Shown: one piece after another, positions 23,292 to 34,767 of the stretch
Numbering within the stretch: position 1 is the stretch's first letter
Layout of the letters: each line of letters begins with the position of its first letter
Assembly: GCA_949130495.1 (NCBI GenBank)
Contig: OX422216.1
Location: 99,703,967-99,767,966, forward strand
DNA length: 64,000 nucleotides
Direction: 5' to 3'
Origin: Sambucus nigra
Lineage: Eukaryota; Streptophyta; Magnoliopsida; Dipsacales; Adoxaceae
The notes under the pieces: model-generated
What the model was told of the DNA's origin: nothing
The model's input: the letters and a program-made list of their open reading frames with translations, nothing else
Database searches by the model: none
Made by a program: the position numbers and the translations under genes

Positions 23292-23480
23292 GTAATATAT
23301 TAAATAAATCAGAAATTTTATTAAAATTAAATAAATAGTTTATGTAGTTTTTTAATGAGTAAAAAATAGTTTTTTGTTTTTGTGTTAAATATGTTTTTTT
23401 TTCTTTTTCATCTCAATTTTATTTAGTTAAGAAAAAATATTTTTCTAATCCTTTTTCATACCTGTTTTATTTATTTAAAG

Positions 23481-23967
23481 CAAGGTTCTAAAAACGCGGG
23501 ACGTGATAGAGGGATCGAGACCAAGCCTTAAGCCTAGGCGGGCCTTAGGCATAAAAAGGCGTTTAGGCCGTTTTAATATATTTTAACATTTTTAACTATA
23601 ACAACGCTATTAAAAATACTAAAATGGTATATACCTTACAATATGTCTGAATATATGCAAACTCAAATACTATTTTTTTAAAATACTAAGAAAAAACAAA
23701 AAAAACAAAAGAAAAAACGCGCGATTTTTCTTTTGGACGAGAGGCAGAGAGGTTTGGAATACCATTTGTCTTTTGATTGTTTTGAATGAGATATTGGTCC
23801 TATTTAAAAAAAAAAGTCTTTAAAAGGCGATATTGTTTCACTAAAGCATTTTTGTTTTTTTAAAAAAAAAGTATGCATTAAGCCTTTTACCAAGAATAAG
23901 ACGTAAAAGGCTTAAGTCGAGGTGTTTCTCCCAAGCCTCAAGCCTAGGCGCACCTTTTAGAACACCG
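23481..23967. mobile_element. hAT-type MITE, 487 bp
   Basis: A perfect 8-bp duplication ATTTAAAG (23473-23480 and 23968-23975) flanks it. Terminal inverted repeats are CAAGGTTCTAAAA on the left and TTTTAGAACACCG on the right. Subterminal AAGCCTTAAGCCTAGGCG recurs as AAGCCTCAAGCCTAGGCG at the other end. Eight-bp duplications and this end sequence are typical of hAT elements. Non-coding. Confidence 0.85.
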
Positions 23968-24599
23968 ATTTAAAGAAATAATTTTCTGTTCTTTTTTCCC
24001 CTAGTTTTTCTCTATTAAAAGAAAAACAAAAAATCGTTTTTCTTTCTTTCTTTTTTGTCCCATTTTATATTTGTTAAGAAGAAACACGTTTTTTTTATTA
24101 TTCTCTTTTTCATCTGAATTTTTATTTATTAAATAGTATTTTGTTCTTTTTTTCGAGATAAAAACTAGGACTAAAAAAACAAGACAAAAAAGTAATTATT
24201 ACTTTTTATTAAATAAAATTGGGATGAAAAAGGAAATTGAAAAATTTATTTTTTAAATAAATAACACTCAGACAAAAAAAACTGTTATAATTTCAAAAAA
24301 TTATTTTTTTTACTTATTAAAAAAACTATTTTATTTGTTTTAAAAATTGATTTTTTTATAAAATATCTAATCTAATTAATATATTAAGTTAATAAAGTGT
24401 CTTAAGTAAATAAATAAAATAATCAGTGGATTGAGTCTTTAATAATGTAGAATGCGAGTAGTTTGAACTTTTGGAGAAATGATTGTGGTTTGACAAGTCA
24501 ACTAGCTTTTTACATCCAATTTTGGTGTCAAATTCCTAAATAAAACAAAATAGTGGGTAAAGTCTACTTACCAAAACTAAATGGACGATAAAGTCAAAA

Positions 24600-25390
24600 T
24601 ACTCCAAAAAAGATGGGCAAACAAGAGTGTTGATCACAAGTCATTATTTCGCCAAATTTGTAGGATGACCAGTTTAACCGGAAAGTGAAAACCATATTTA
24701 TGAAGTATTAAGACTATAAATTGAATATATGAAGTCAAAATAGAAAAAGGGAAAATATATGACCTAATAGTTTTATATGAAACATATCATGTTTTGCCTG
24801 ATTTCGTAAATATCAAGAACGCTTCTATAGAGATTGCATCCAAACGAAATGGGAATCGCATTTGATAGGTGGCGTGAAACTAAGAAACCTCATTTACCAA
24901 TCTCCTCATTTCGTGAGAAAGGTGGCCAACACTTTCTTACCACATATCAATGGTGTTTTTGTTTGGTATCAAGTTGTAATACACTAAGAATTATTGTATC
25001 AAGAAATATATAAACTACAAATCTAAAATTATTTCAAGTTTGCAACTCCAAATATATTCTTCTGAAAAATACTCCATTTAAAATGATAAACAAACATATA
25101 CTTTTTTAAAGACGAAATTGAAAATAGAGAGAATAATAATTATATTATTAAACATATATACGACCAACTAACCACTCTTAACACCAAACTTACATCACAT
25201 TAAATTTGGATTGTCTATTCCTCTAGCAATGCTTTTGGTGGTTGTTAACCGCTTAATCATTAATATTAATGAAAGGAGTTTAAGATACAATGACATGAAA
25301 AAAGCATAGTTGGATGATTCCAAAAAACAACTGACTTTTCTTTTGGATGACGTTTAGGGATTACATTGTCAATTTCATCATACTGTTAAT
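24600..25390. other. AT-rich intergenic sequence, nothing recognised
   Basis: No coding signal, repeat pair or element end that I can support. Confidence 0.5.
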
Positions 25391-26378
25391 TGAGAAAGCG
25401 AGGACACTCGCAAAGGTTTATTTCAACAAAAAATTGCAACACCAATTTAAATTATGCGGAAGAGACTTTAAATCGATTTTATCTCATTTATCCTAATCAT
25501 ACAACTATGTGATAAAAAAGATAAATCAAACACGCAAATATGACAAGGTCGAGTTTCAGGAAAAAAAACTTTTCGGGTAAAACTTTTATTTCACTATGAA
25601 CAGTAAATCGCAACGTACACAATGAAATCTGTAATAGATTAACCGCAGAAAATCCACAAGAACACGCAGTTCTGTCTTTAGCCAGGAATAGCCATAAGTA
25701 CTCCCAATTGACGCGCAGTCGTTAGCCAGCTTCAGCCTTCGTCAGCAATGAATCCCCGCAGTTATCACAAATCAGCCTGGAGTGCCTCTCCACAAGGAGT
25801 ATGCAAATTGATACAAAACTTTCTAGGGTTCTAAACTAATTCACAAGAATAATATTTAAGGATGCCTTTTGTGAATTAAAACAGTGTTTAGGAAACACAA
25901 AACTTGAAGAAATGTCTTTTGCAAAAGTCTTAGAAAACTGATTACGAAATGGGTATTTATAGCAACCTTCAGGCGATGGCTCGCTCAAACGAGATGTACT
26001 GTCGTTCGAACGATATAGTCATCTCGTTCGAACGAGATGCCTATGTCGTTTGAGCGACAGGCACATGTCGTTTTAACGACAGCAAACGACGCAAACGTAA
26101 AAAAATAAACTTCGTCTCTTGACTTAGAAAAAAATGTTTTCTCAAAGGAAAAATCTTGTTCATCATTTTTTATGAAAACCAAACATCCCAAACATAATTC
26201 TATGAATTAATTTAAATTCTAAATTCGTTTTATACCTTTCGGGATGTCGGGAAGTCTTCAAACTTGAAGATGCTTGAGTTCGGTTCGTCTCTATTCATTT
26301 TCGTGACGATTTGTAACGGGATGCGCCAAACCAGCCTAAAGCTATGCTATGAACAATGACATAAAAATTGTTCTTAAA
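25391..26378 (-). repeat. 3' LTR of the small copia-like element
   Basis: It shares with its partner a TATA box (ATAAATA read on the minus strand, 25953-25961), a polyadenylation signal in AGTGAAATAAAAG, and a five-unit palindrome array just upstream of the TATA box. The first two bases, expected TG, read TT. Confidence 0.88.
25981..26079 (-). promoter_or_regulatory. Five-unit palindrome array, 21-22 bp spacing, upstream of TATA
   Basis: 12-mers start at 25981 (TCGCTCAAACGA), 26002 (TCGTTCGAACGA), 26024 (TCGTTCGAACGA), 26046 (TCGTTTGAGCGA) and 26068 (TCGTTTTAACGA); steps are 21, 22, 22, 22. The nearest unit is 20 bp upstream of the minus-strand TATA box. Units 2 and 3 are perfect palindromes. 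Confidence 0.8.
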
Positions 26379-26485
26379 AATCTCCCCCTTTGGCTATTTT
26401 GGTACAAAACAAACAAAATGACAGAACATCAAATTAAAATCAAAATCTCCTATTACAAATTACAAAAAGTATTAATACCACAAAT

Positions 26486-26860
26486 TCATCGATTAAAATA
26501 TTCACACTTATCCTTAAGAGACTCTTCACGTGCCACAAATTCATCGATTAAAATATTTTTATCATCTTTGGCACAAACACAAACCCTAGAATTTGTAAAA
26601 TCCTCCAATTCTTTTTCTAAAAATAGGACTCTATCATCACTATCCTTTTTGGATAATTTTAAAGCAATAAAGTCATGGTCCAAAGCAACAAATTTCTCAC
26701 GATAAAAATCTCTTTGATTTTGAACCATTTGCAAAAGATCCATAGAGGATTTAAAACGACCATTTTCTTTCTCCAAAAATTTAATTCTTTTTGCAAATGT
26801 CAGATTCAAATTATTTAAATCGTCAAAGCAAGGAGAATCCATCGAGACAAAAACAATCAC
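26486..26860 (-). CDS. Small coiled-coil ORF of the copia-like element
   Basis: 124 residues, rich in K, E, D, L and F with heptad-like spacing (RIKFLEKENGRFKSS, RVLFLEKELEDFTNS). It starts about 70 bp after the primer site, where gag would begin. I recognise no capsid or zinc-knuckle motif. It could be a gag C-terminal remnant or a coiled-coil accessory protein of SIRE-type elements. Its survival as an open frame in an otherwise pol-less element is notable, but a single copy cannot show selection. Confidence 0.5.
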   Translation of the reverse strand: MIVFVSMDSPCFDDLNNLNLTFAKRIKFLEKENGRFKSSMDLLQMVQNQRDFYREKFVALDHDFIALKLSKKDSDDRVLFLEKELEDFTNSRVCVCAKDDKNILIDEFVAREESLKDKCEYFNR

Positions 26861-26947
26861 AGGAGTGATGAAAAAAAATAGTCACCCAAAAAGGTGGTAA
26901 ACAAGATCAAACACAATAAATTAGTGCAACCTGCTCTGATACTAATT

Positions 26948-27961
26948 TGAGAAAATGAGGACACTCACAAAGGGTTATTTAAAAAAAAATTGCAACACCA
27001 ATTTTAATTATGCGAAAGCAATTTTTTAAACTGATTTTATCTCGTTTATCGTAACCATGCAACTATGTGATAAAACAGATGAATAAAACACGCAAATATG
27101 ATAAGGCCGAATTTCAGGAAAAAAAAATCTTTCGGGTAAAACCTTTATTTCACTATGAATAGTAAATTGCAACTTACAACGTACACAATGAAATCTGCAA
27201 TGGATTAACCGCAGAACACCCACAAGAACATGCAGTTCCGTCTTTAGCCAGGAATACCCACAAGTACTCCCAATTGACATGCGATCGTCACCCATCGTCA
27301 GTCTTCGTCAGCAATGAATCCCAGCAGGTATCACAAATCAGCCGTGGAGTGCCTCTCCACAAGGTGTATGCAAATAGATACAAAACTTTCTAGGGTTCTA
27401 AACTAATTCATAAGAATAATATTCAAGTTGCCTTTTGTGAATTAAAATAGTGTTTAGAAAACACAAAACTTGAAGAATTTTTGCTGTTGATACGCAGAAA
27501 CGTCTTTTGCAAAAGTCTTGGAAAACTGATTCACGAAATAGGTATTTATAGCAACCTTAAGGCGGTGGCTCACTCGAACAAGATGTACCGTCGTTCGAAT
27601 GATATAGCCATCTCGTTCGAACGAGATGCTTATGTCGTTTGAGCGACAGGCACATGTCATTTGAACGCCATCAAACGATGCAAACATAAAAAATAAACTC
27701 TGCCTCTTGACTTAAATTTTTTTTTCTCAAACGAAAAATCGTGTTCTTCATTTTTTATGAAAACCAAACATCCCAAACATAATTCCATGAGTTAATTTAA
27801 ACTTTAAATTCGTTTTATACCTTTCGGGATGTCGGGAAGTCTTGAAACTTGGAGATACTTGAGTTCAGTTCGTCTTCTCATTTTCGTGATGATTTGTAAT
27901 GGGATACATCAAATTGGCCTAAAGCTATGCTATAAACAATGACATAAAAATTGTTCTTACA
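26948..27961 (-). repeat. 5' LTR of the small copia-like element
   Basis: It matches 25391-26378 throughout, with scattered substitutions and a short insertion near 27485. It carries the same five-unit palindrome array at 27570-27668 (starts 27570, 27591, 27613, 27635, 27657) and the TATA box at 27543-27551. Confidence 0.88.
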
Positions 27962-29100
27962 TTAATGGTCGACAAATGGATTCAAACTGAATTTCTCTGT
28001 CAACATTTGAATCATTACTTTTTTAAAGAAAAGAACAAAACTAAGATTGGGAAGCTGTTGTTGTGGTTGAGTGTAACATCTCGTGATTTTTGGACCGTAA
28101 ACGACTCTTTATAAATCGAAAATAAAAAATATATGTTTATTTGGTTTGATTAAATAAGGTTTTAATCGGATTCGAAATCGGCAACAAAATCGAATTTTTT
28201 CAATTTTTCTTCTCCATCGACTGAACATGGGGAACAGATTTGCCCCTAGGAGGGAATATATTTACCCCGGGGAGGGGTGTGGGGGGGATAGATTAGGCCC
28301 GAGCCAGATTTGATGAATTTGCTTATTTTTAAGGTGTTTGAGTTGGTTTCAAACTCTTTTGTTTTCCCATATTAAAAGGGATTGGGTTTAGACTTTTCTA
28401 AATAGTTTCAACTCATCTCAAAAAGCAATAGCCTCCCAAAATTTCTTTTCTCTCATCTACAAAACCTAAACCCTATTAAAAATAAGTTTCAACTCAATAT
28501 TTTAAGATTCAAACAAGTTTTCTCAAGATCAACCAAAAACGAGCCTTTGCTATTTTCGTGAAAGGATCGCAACCGCATAATCAGATTTTCAAGTGACTTC
28601 TTTTCAGGCATGAATACTTCTATTGTTCCCCTTCAATGTTATATGTTTTAAATATTGCTTAAACCTTAATGTGTTATGTTTTTCTTAAAATTAACTAGGA
28701 AGATTAATTAGGGAAAGTAAAAGTAATTACGGGTCTGTTTTTGTTAAATCTAAAAATATAATTTAAAACTCGAAACAATCTCATGCATAGATTAGAGGTT
28801 TGAGTTACGATGGAATTATGGGATGCTTCATATATTAAAATTAAAAATATGAACTTAGAATAATATTTCGACTCGTACAATGATGATATTGATGTGTAGG
28901 TTATAGAACGAAAATATTGTTGTGTGATATTATTACTACGTATGTTAAAATGGAATTATGTGTTAATTGATAAAATATCGCTTGTATTGAAATTATAAAA
29001 TTTGACAACTTGTGTTACTATTTGATAGAACTTGGTTGTTACATGATTAGATGAATGAAATTGCATAGAATTGAAATTGTAGGATTAATTGGAGAAATTG

Positions 29101-29664
29101 GGGAATCTCCTAGGATAACCTATGCAACACCTGCAACCAGGAGGTGGAATCCATTAATCACTTGTTCAATGAATGCAGCTATGCTGAGTTAGTGTGGGAA
29201 GAGATTAGATTTAGGAATCAAGAGTACCGAGAAAGGCTCAACTGGAGGGATGAGTTTCAAAATGTTATTGCTAACTATGGTGGGTCAAAGTTTGTGAATA
29301 GAATCAGAAGCATATCCTTCTCAACTACCATCTATTGCCTATGGATTGAAAGGAATGCGAGGCATTTTAAGGGAATTGCTAGGCCTATGGAAGTACTTAT
29401 CAAAGAGATAGAGAGAATGGTCAGGGCTAGAGCCATGAGCTGGGATAAAGGGAAAAGAAGCTATCACAATTGGATGGCACGCTTGAGTTGGAGCATTCAT
29501 GAGAGTGCTTTGAATTAGTTTGTTTGATGTTTTGTTTTTGTTTTTGCTTTTGCTAATGGAAAATAGGTCTTTTGGGGAATGCCCCTCAGACTTTGTTTGG
29601 AATCATCTCATTTGTACTTGTAAAGTTTTTTTATGATACTATACATAATTTTTCCCCAAAAAAT
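29101..29664 (+). mobile_element. 5'-truncated LINE (L1-type) with zf-RVT end of ORF2
   Basis: A 12-bp duplication TTGGAGAAATTG (29089-29100 and 29665-29676) flanks the insertion. The reading up to 29518 encodes the end of ORF2: CNTCNQEVESINHLFNEC is the reverse-transcriptase zinc-binding domain (C-x2-C...H-x4-C), followed by a basic tail ending IHESALN. A 3' UTR with TTGTACTTGTAAAG and an A-rich tail follows. The frame is intact up to the truncation, which suggests a fairly recent insertion. Confidence 0.9.
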
Positions 29665-30314
29665 TTGGAGAAATTGAAATGATAAATTAAAATATGATTT
29701 ATATGGAGATTGTTCGTATTAAACGTTGGGATTTTGGGAGTAATTATACTTTTTACACTTACTTTATAGGTTACTTGCTAAGTATGAGACTTGTGAGTGT
29801 ATGCATGTATGATTGGGTATTTCCTGGGTGGGACTACGTAGTACACCGTTACATTATTTTATTAGCCTAGGTGCGAGACTAGGTGGTGATTTTTGGTATG
29901 TATTTTTCCTAGGTGATGGGGTAGGTAATACCTATGGTTTGGTGAAATCTAGGTATGGGACTAGGGATGATTTTTTTATTTTATATTGTGGTGCTAGAAT
30001 TAAGGGGGAGACTAATAGACAATAAGAGAACTTGATTAAAAATTGATAATTAATGCATAAGATAATAAACGAGTATTAAAATGCATTTGCGTCGCGAGTA
30101 TGTGCAGGGCTAACGATAATTGGGTTGACTGGCTATGGTGATATCTTGGGCGTGGAACCTCACGAGTATGTGAAGAGCACGAAATTAGGTTGTTAGGCTA
30201 TAGTGAGGGGAATTGGTGTGATATGTTGAAACTTAAGCTTGTCAGGAGTATGTGCAGGACCAATAGAAAGGTTGGCTGACTATAGTGGTGTCGCATGAAT
30301 GAGAATAATTGAAT

Positions 30315-32126
30315 AATTTTTTTGGGGGAAAATTTATGTGTATATAGAACAGTAACCGAACTTTACAAGTACAAGAGGAAAACCTCAGACCAAGGAAGCC
30401 AAGGGGCATACCCCAAAAGCTAACAACTAAGATAAGACATGGTGGGGCATACCCCACCATAATGTTAACAACAAAACAAACATAATCGAACAATGCCCAC
30501 TTAAGGCAAATGAAAATGCAGCAAACAACCAACGGGAAACCGCTCGAACCATGCAAACCACCACGATTAGCAACAACACTGACCAACCATGAAACTGCAA
30601 ACGGCGCCCAAAAACGAGCACCACAACCAGTCGCAAGGAAACCAAAACCACAACCTTACACTAATAAGATCGGCGAAGAATACATGGCCAGAAAACAAAC
30701 TGGCGCAAACTCGTTGGCTATACTCAGCCTCCAAACAAAAGCCCAAACAACCAGTTTCTCTCCATAGGTCACCATCACCAAAACCCACCAAAACGTCGAA
30801 GGGAAACCACCACTGTCCTGACATGAAGCGCACCAGAAGGATGCCGAACACAAGTAGTCAAACCATGACAAGGTGAGAGGGGCAATATGATGCATATGGT
30901 TCTCAAACAGAGTGGCATCCCCGGGGGTAGAATCAAAGTCCGACCAACAATGCTACCCCAACTCCATCAAGAGCAAAGCAAAAAGAAAGATGGATTCATC
31001 CATCTTGGTCTGACGTGAAGCCTTGAATCAAGATGGCGACCAAGTAACGCAGGGTAAATCCAACTTCAAGAAACAAAACCAAGAGGGGCCTACCCATCCT
31101 CGTTGGTTACTACCAAGTCATAACCAATCTGACATGGCACTCGGGGGAATAGCGATTGAAAATGGTTGGATTCATCACCAAGGATGGGGTGGGGAAATCA
31201 CAAAGAAGAGGGAGGAACTGGAAGGGGGCGGTTGTTGGGAAGAAGGGGTAACGCAACCAAGAGAGCAAGCATCTCACCTGTCCAATAAAGGACACATTTT
31301 TTCCACCACGAGACAAACATAATCGGGTATGTCAAGCCGGAAAAGCTCTCAATCACAAAAAAACATCGCCAATCAAGCTACTGACCACAAACAGTAATCA
31401 AAACCATCGCAAGGCAACCACGGTACCGGGGAAAACCACCACTACACACCACCGTTCAATAAGTTCCAGCCCACAGAAGCGCAGTCGCCGTGGCAGCGGT
31501 TGACCAAGATAAGCCAACAACATCACTGAACAAACACGAATCAGCAAGCATACAAGGCCCCATGGGCAAACGCAGCAAACAAACAACGAGGTGAACGCAG
31601 AAACGGAGGTACCACGAACCACCATGGGTAAATGCAGACCCAGAATCAACAATCAACAAACAAACACGAACCGCCACCATAGGTAAACGCAGACCCAGAA
31701 CAGTGGTAACACCCACAACGAGGTGGGGGGAAACGAACAACCAAACCACTGTCACCACCTTTCGTCCGTACCACAGCCCAACCCTATCCCTCACCAGAAA
31801 TAGCCATCTGGGTCTCGCTCTTGTGTAGTCCCCGGGGTTCGAACCAAAGTCCGACAAACGTTCCAGACCCAACCCAACAACAACTAAGGCAAGTAGAGCC
31901 AAGTGGCCAAACCCATCTTCGCGGAAGAGAGACCTTCCAGATCGAATCTGACATGAGGTACAAACAAGGGGATAAGATGGCGATTGAGAGAGGAGGGTAC
32001 CATCAACAAAGACAGGGTGGGGAAAACACGAAGAGGATGGAGGGAACGTGAAGAGGGGCGACTGGAAAATGGGGAAGTCACAAAACCTAGAGAGAGAATC
32101 TCTCAACCATCTGAAAAGGGAGACAT
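30315..32126 (-). mobile_element. Non-autonomous LINE-like element without RT
   Basis: The minus-strand 3' end reads CTTGTACTTGTAAAG then ATTTTCCCCCAAAAAAA, like the LINE at 29101. An imperfect 12-bp duplication GAATAATTGAAT/GAATAATTAAAT (30303-30314 and 32127-32138) flanks it. The 5' end (minus) has GAGATTCTCTCTCTAGGTTT, typical of LINE 5' UTRs. No RT or endonuclease motif is seen in 1.8 kb. Two related segments (31128-31220 and 31950-32045; both with CAGGGTGGGGAAA-like or ATGGGGTGGGGAAA sequence) suggest a duplicated 5' unit. It probably uses LINE enzymes in trans. Confidence 0.65.
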
Positions 32127-33010
32127 GAATAATTAAATTGAGTAAGATAAATATCTAATTTTTAATTTAATGTTGAAATAACATAATTGGATTTAAATAA
32201 TGGGGTGACTTAGTTTATATGGGTAGTCACTGTTATTTCATTTTATTCGCATATCTTTATATCTTTTAATTTAAAATACTCTATTATAATATTTATCATG
32301 TATGATACTTATGTGTGGATTCACAAATCCTAATTGGGAGGAGTAACTGATATTCATGCAATGGGTCTTGATCCATTGCGTTGATTAACATTTCAGTTAT
32401 AGTCACTGGAGTAGCTGGGTAGGATTGGATTGGAGACTTATGGAGTGCAACTGGAGTTTATTTTATGGCTTTAGTAGTTTAGATTTATTTTATTCCGTCA
32501 TTTTATTTATGGGACAATTATTTATAGATTTTGTGGGCCATTCGGTTCCACAGTTGTTAACGGTTCATAGTTAGAAATTTGTAGTTTAATTATTTATATT
32601 GAGTATTAATTTATCTTTTGGAGTTGAGTTTCATTTTTGAGTTAACATGGTGATGGATTTTTGTATGGATGTTTATATTCGTTGGATTAAATTTTAGATT
32701 ATATCTTTTGGAAAAAGTTTTTAATGTCTCATACTTCTGTCACACGCTAAGAATGGTATTTTAATTCTAACGCCCATCATAGTTTGGCAGTGTGGACTGG
32801 CCTCCAAAGTCTAAATATGTGGGGTGTTACATTGAGATTTGAACAAATGATAAGAATGGTGTGTTTTCGTGAAGATTAAGGCAATAAAATTTTATAAAAT
32901 ATAAATATAAATGTAACATGTCGAGGTTTCTCTCTCTAGATTTCTCTCCTTTATCTCTCCCTCTTAAGCGTGAACTTTCGATTTAGGGTTTCTTTATCTC
33001 AATCTAGCCA

Positions 33011-34657
33011 TTGATTCCAACATTAATGCATAGATCTACAAGAATAAAGGGACCTCCACTTGATAGTTTTGCCCAAGATTTAAAAAAAAAACAATGGAAT
33101 CTGCTAAGAAAGGGGAACATGGCGGATTTAAATCGCAAATCTGATATTGATCTGAGTAAGGAACAAATGTCGATTGTAGTAAACCACAAGTTGGGGAAAT
33201 TTGCGAGAGGATCCATAATCAGTAAGGAAGAAGCAACAAGATTAAAATACAAAGAATTTATTATTCTTGATAATACTATAGTCCCTAAGGCAGTGGATAA
33301 GCGAAAGTGTGAGGAAGATTTAAAGATGATAATTTTGGAGAAGGAAAAATCAGAGAAACGAAAACAGGAAGAAGATCTAGGGAAGGAAATTTTGGAGAAT
33401 ATTGCAACATGGATAAGGTCTGATTATGATACTAAAGACAAGCAAATTAAAGAATTTAATAATGAGAATATATCTCCGCATATCATAAATCCTAGTTAAA
33501 AGGAAACTACGATCAACAATTTTCAAACCTAAGATTGATGACGATAGGAGAAGAAGAACGAAATGCTCATGTAAAACAAGTTAGAATAATAATTCGGGTG
33601 AAATGAATTGGGCCCAGATCCTGGCCCTTAATCGGGACAATGTAGCAGGTAACAAATTACAATTCATACCAGCCCTAATAGAGGGGAGAGCTTGTGTTAA
33701 ACTTGACTATGGAGAAATTAAAGAAAAAATTTATATATGGAAGAATGCTATCGTGGCTTATGTTGTGGGAACGAAAGTCACAAATGGTGAAATGAAAGGT
33801 TATGTGATCAAAATATGGGGAAATTTTGGAAGTTTGATATATTCTTGCTAAAATAAAGAGTTTTTGTGATTGCATTCGAAGATTATGAAGCACAAGAGAA
33901 AGTTTTAGAAATGGGACCATGGTCTTTTGATTGTATACTGCTGATAGTAAAACTGTGGAGCCTAGATGTAAGCCTGTAAGGAGAAGGATTAACATAATTT
34001 CCTACTTGGGTTAGATTTCCTAGTTTTAAACTTCACATGCGGTCTGACACTTCCCCTCAGAAAAATTGTGAGTACTATTAGTAAACCTTTTTATTTACGG
34101 ACGTGATGACAACCAAACGGGAGAGACTTTCTAATGAAAGAATTTGTATTTAAATATTAATGTGACCTACCAGATGTTATTCCCATTTACGGGCCACACG
34201 GAAAATGACAAGGCAATAAGTGGAATATTAATGGGTACTAATTAGATGCAAAATATATAAAATCTTTAGGAACATGGAAGGAATTTTCAAGGCAGCGAAT
34301 AAAGCAAACCAAGTCTAGGTGAAAACTATAGCACTGGATAGAGAACGGAAAGTCAAAGAAGATGTTGATCCAAGTGAGACAATTCCAAGTAATATAGAGC
34401 TCATAGATGAAAACAAGATAAAACAGTAGGAAATGACAATTACTATTAACATAGAAGATAATGCAATCGTGAGAGATATTTTGGAGAATGAAAACATTGT
34501 TGAAATAAATAATGTTCAACAAATGATGACACCAGTGGGGAAAAGTACTAATGCCATTGTATCTATTGAGAATAATTTTGAAGTATTACAAGAAAAAGAA
34601 GAGTCAGATGAAGAGAACACTAATCACCTGATGCAAGAAGAAGTGGAGAGCTTATAA
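33011..34657 (+). pseudogene. LINE ORF1 pseudogene (DUF4283-type RNA-binding)
   Basis: 33011-33499 is an open frame with a basic, coiled-coil-like second half. 33603-33920 matches the DUF4283 pattern (WKNAIVAYVVGTKVTNGEMK, then FVIAFEDYEAQEKVLEMGPW), and 33995-34320 continues with PTWVRFPSFKLHMRSDT. ORF1 proteins bind LINE RNA in the ribonucleoprotein. Stops at 33497, 33849 and beyond break the frame. Confidence 0.72.
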
Positions 34658-34767
34658 GAAAAGTTCAAAGTAAAGGGCCAATAAAATAATAATTAGATGA
34701 AGAAAGGAAATAGTTCAGTTAAGAAGTTTAATTGGGGAGTAAGCAAGAATAGAGGACAAAACAAATA

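Larger units (their letters stand above)
5227..24599. mobile_element. Fold-back DNA element interrupted by the Tat retroelement
   Basis: The left arm 5227-5437 (TTTTGACTTTATCACCCATT outward, inner end CTTAAGACACATTATTAAC) is complementary to the right arm 24384-24599 (GTTAATAAAGTGTCTTAAG inner, AATGGACGATAAAGTCAAAA outer). Weaker complementarity continues inward (around 23340-23400 against 24270-24340). Removing the Tat element with its GTAAT duplication leaves an element of about 1.5 kb. Long terminal inverted repeats without a transposase suggest a non-autonomous MULE-like or fold-back element; the superfamily is inferred. Confidence 0.65.
25391..27961 (-). mobile_element. Non-autonomous copia-like LTR element (LARD/TRIM type), 2.57 kb
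   Basis: A 5-bp duplication TTAAT (25386-25390 and 27962-27966) flanks two LTRs of about 1 kb. In minus-strand order: 5' LTR 26948-27961 (TGTAAGAAC...TCTCA), primer site about 26932-26947 (TTAGTATCAGAGCA, a near-match to the initiator-Met site), one small ORF (26860-26486), polypurine tract CAAAGGGGGAGATT (26378-26393), 3' LTR 25391-26378. There is no protease, RT or integrase, so it depends on an autonomous partner, probably a SIRE-like copia element. Confidence 0.88.
28072..32831 (+). mobile_element. Gypsy (Tekay-like) solo LTR with two nested LINE-type insertions
   Basis: It begins TGTAACATCTCGTGATTTTT and ends GGGGTGTTACA, flanked by the duplication TTGAG (28067-28071 and 32832-32836). 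There is no internal region. After removing the insertions at 29101-29676 and 30315-32138 the LTR is about 2.4 kb. The TGTAACA...TGTTACA ends and length fit the Tekay/Del lineage. Solo LTRs arise by recombination between the two LTRs of one element. Confidence 0.78.

Noticed and set aside
25981..26079. CRISPR-like repeat-spacer array
   Set aside because: The units are only 12 bp with 9-10 bp gaps, they vary, and they sit in a eukaryotic LTR promoter. No cas genes are present.
30242..32106. Minus-strand frames up to 216 residues as genes
   Set aside because: They are low-complexity frames within the non-autonomous LINE-like element, with overlapping alternatives on both strands and no recognisable domain.
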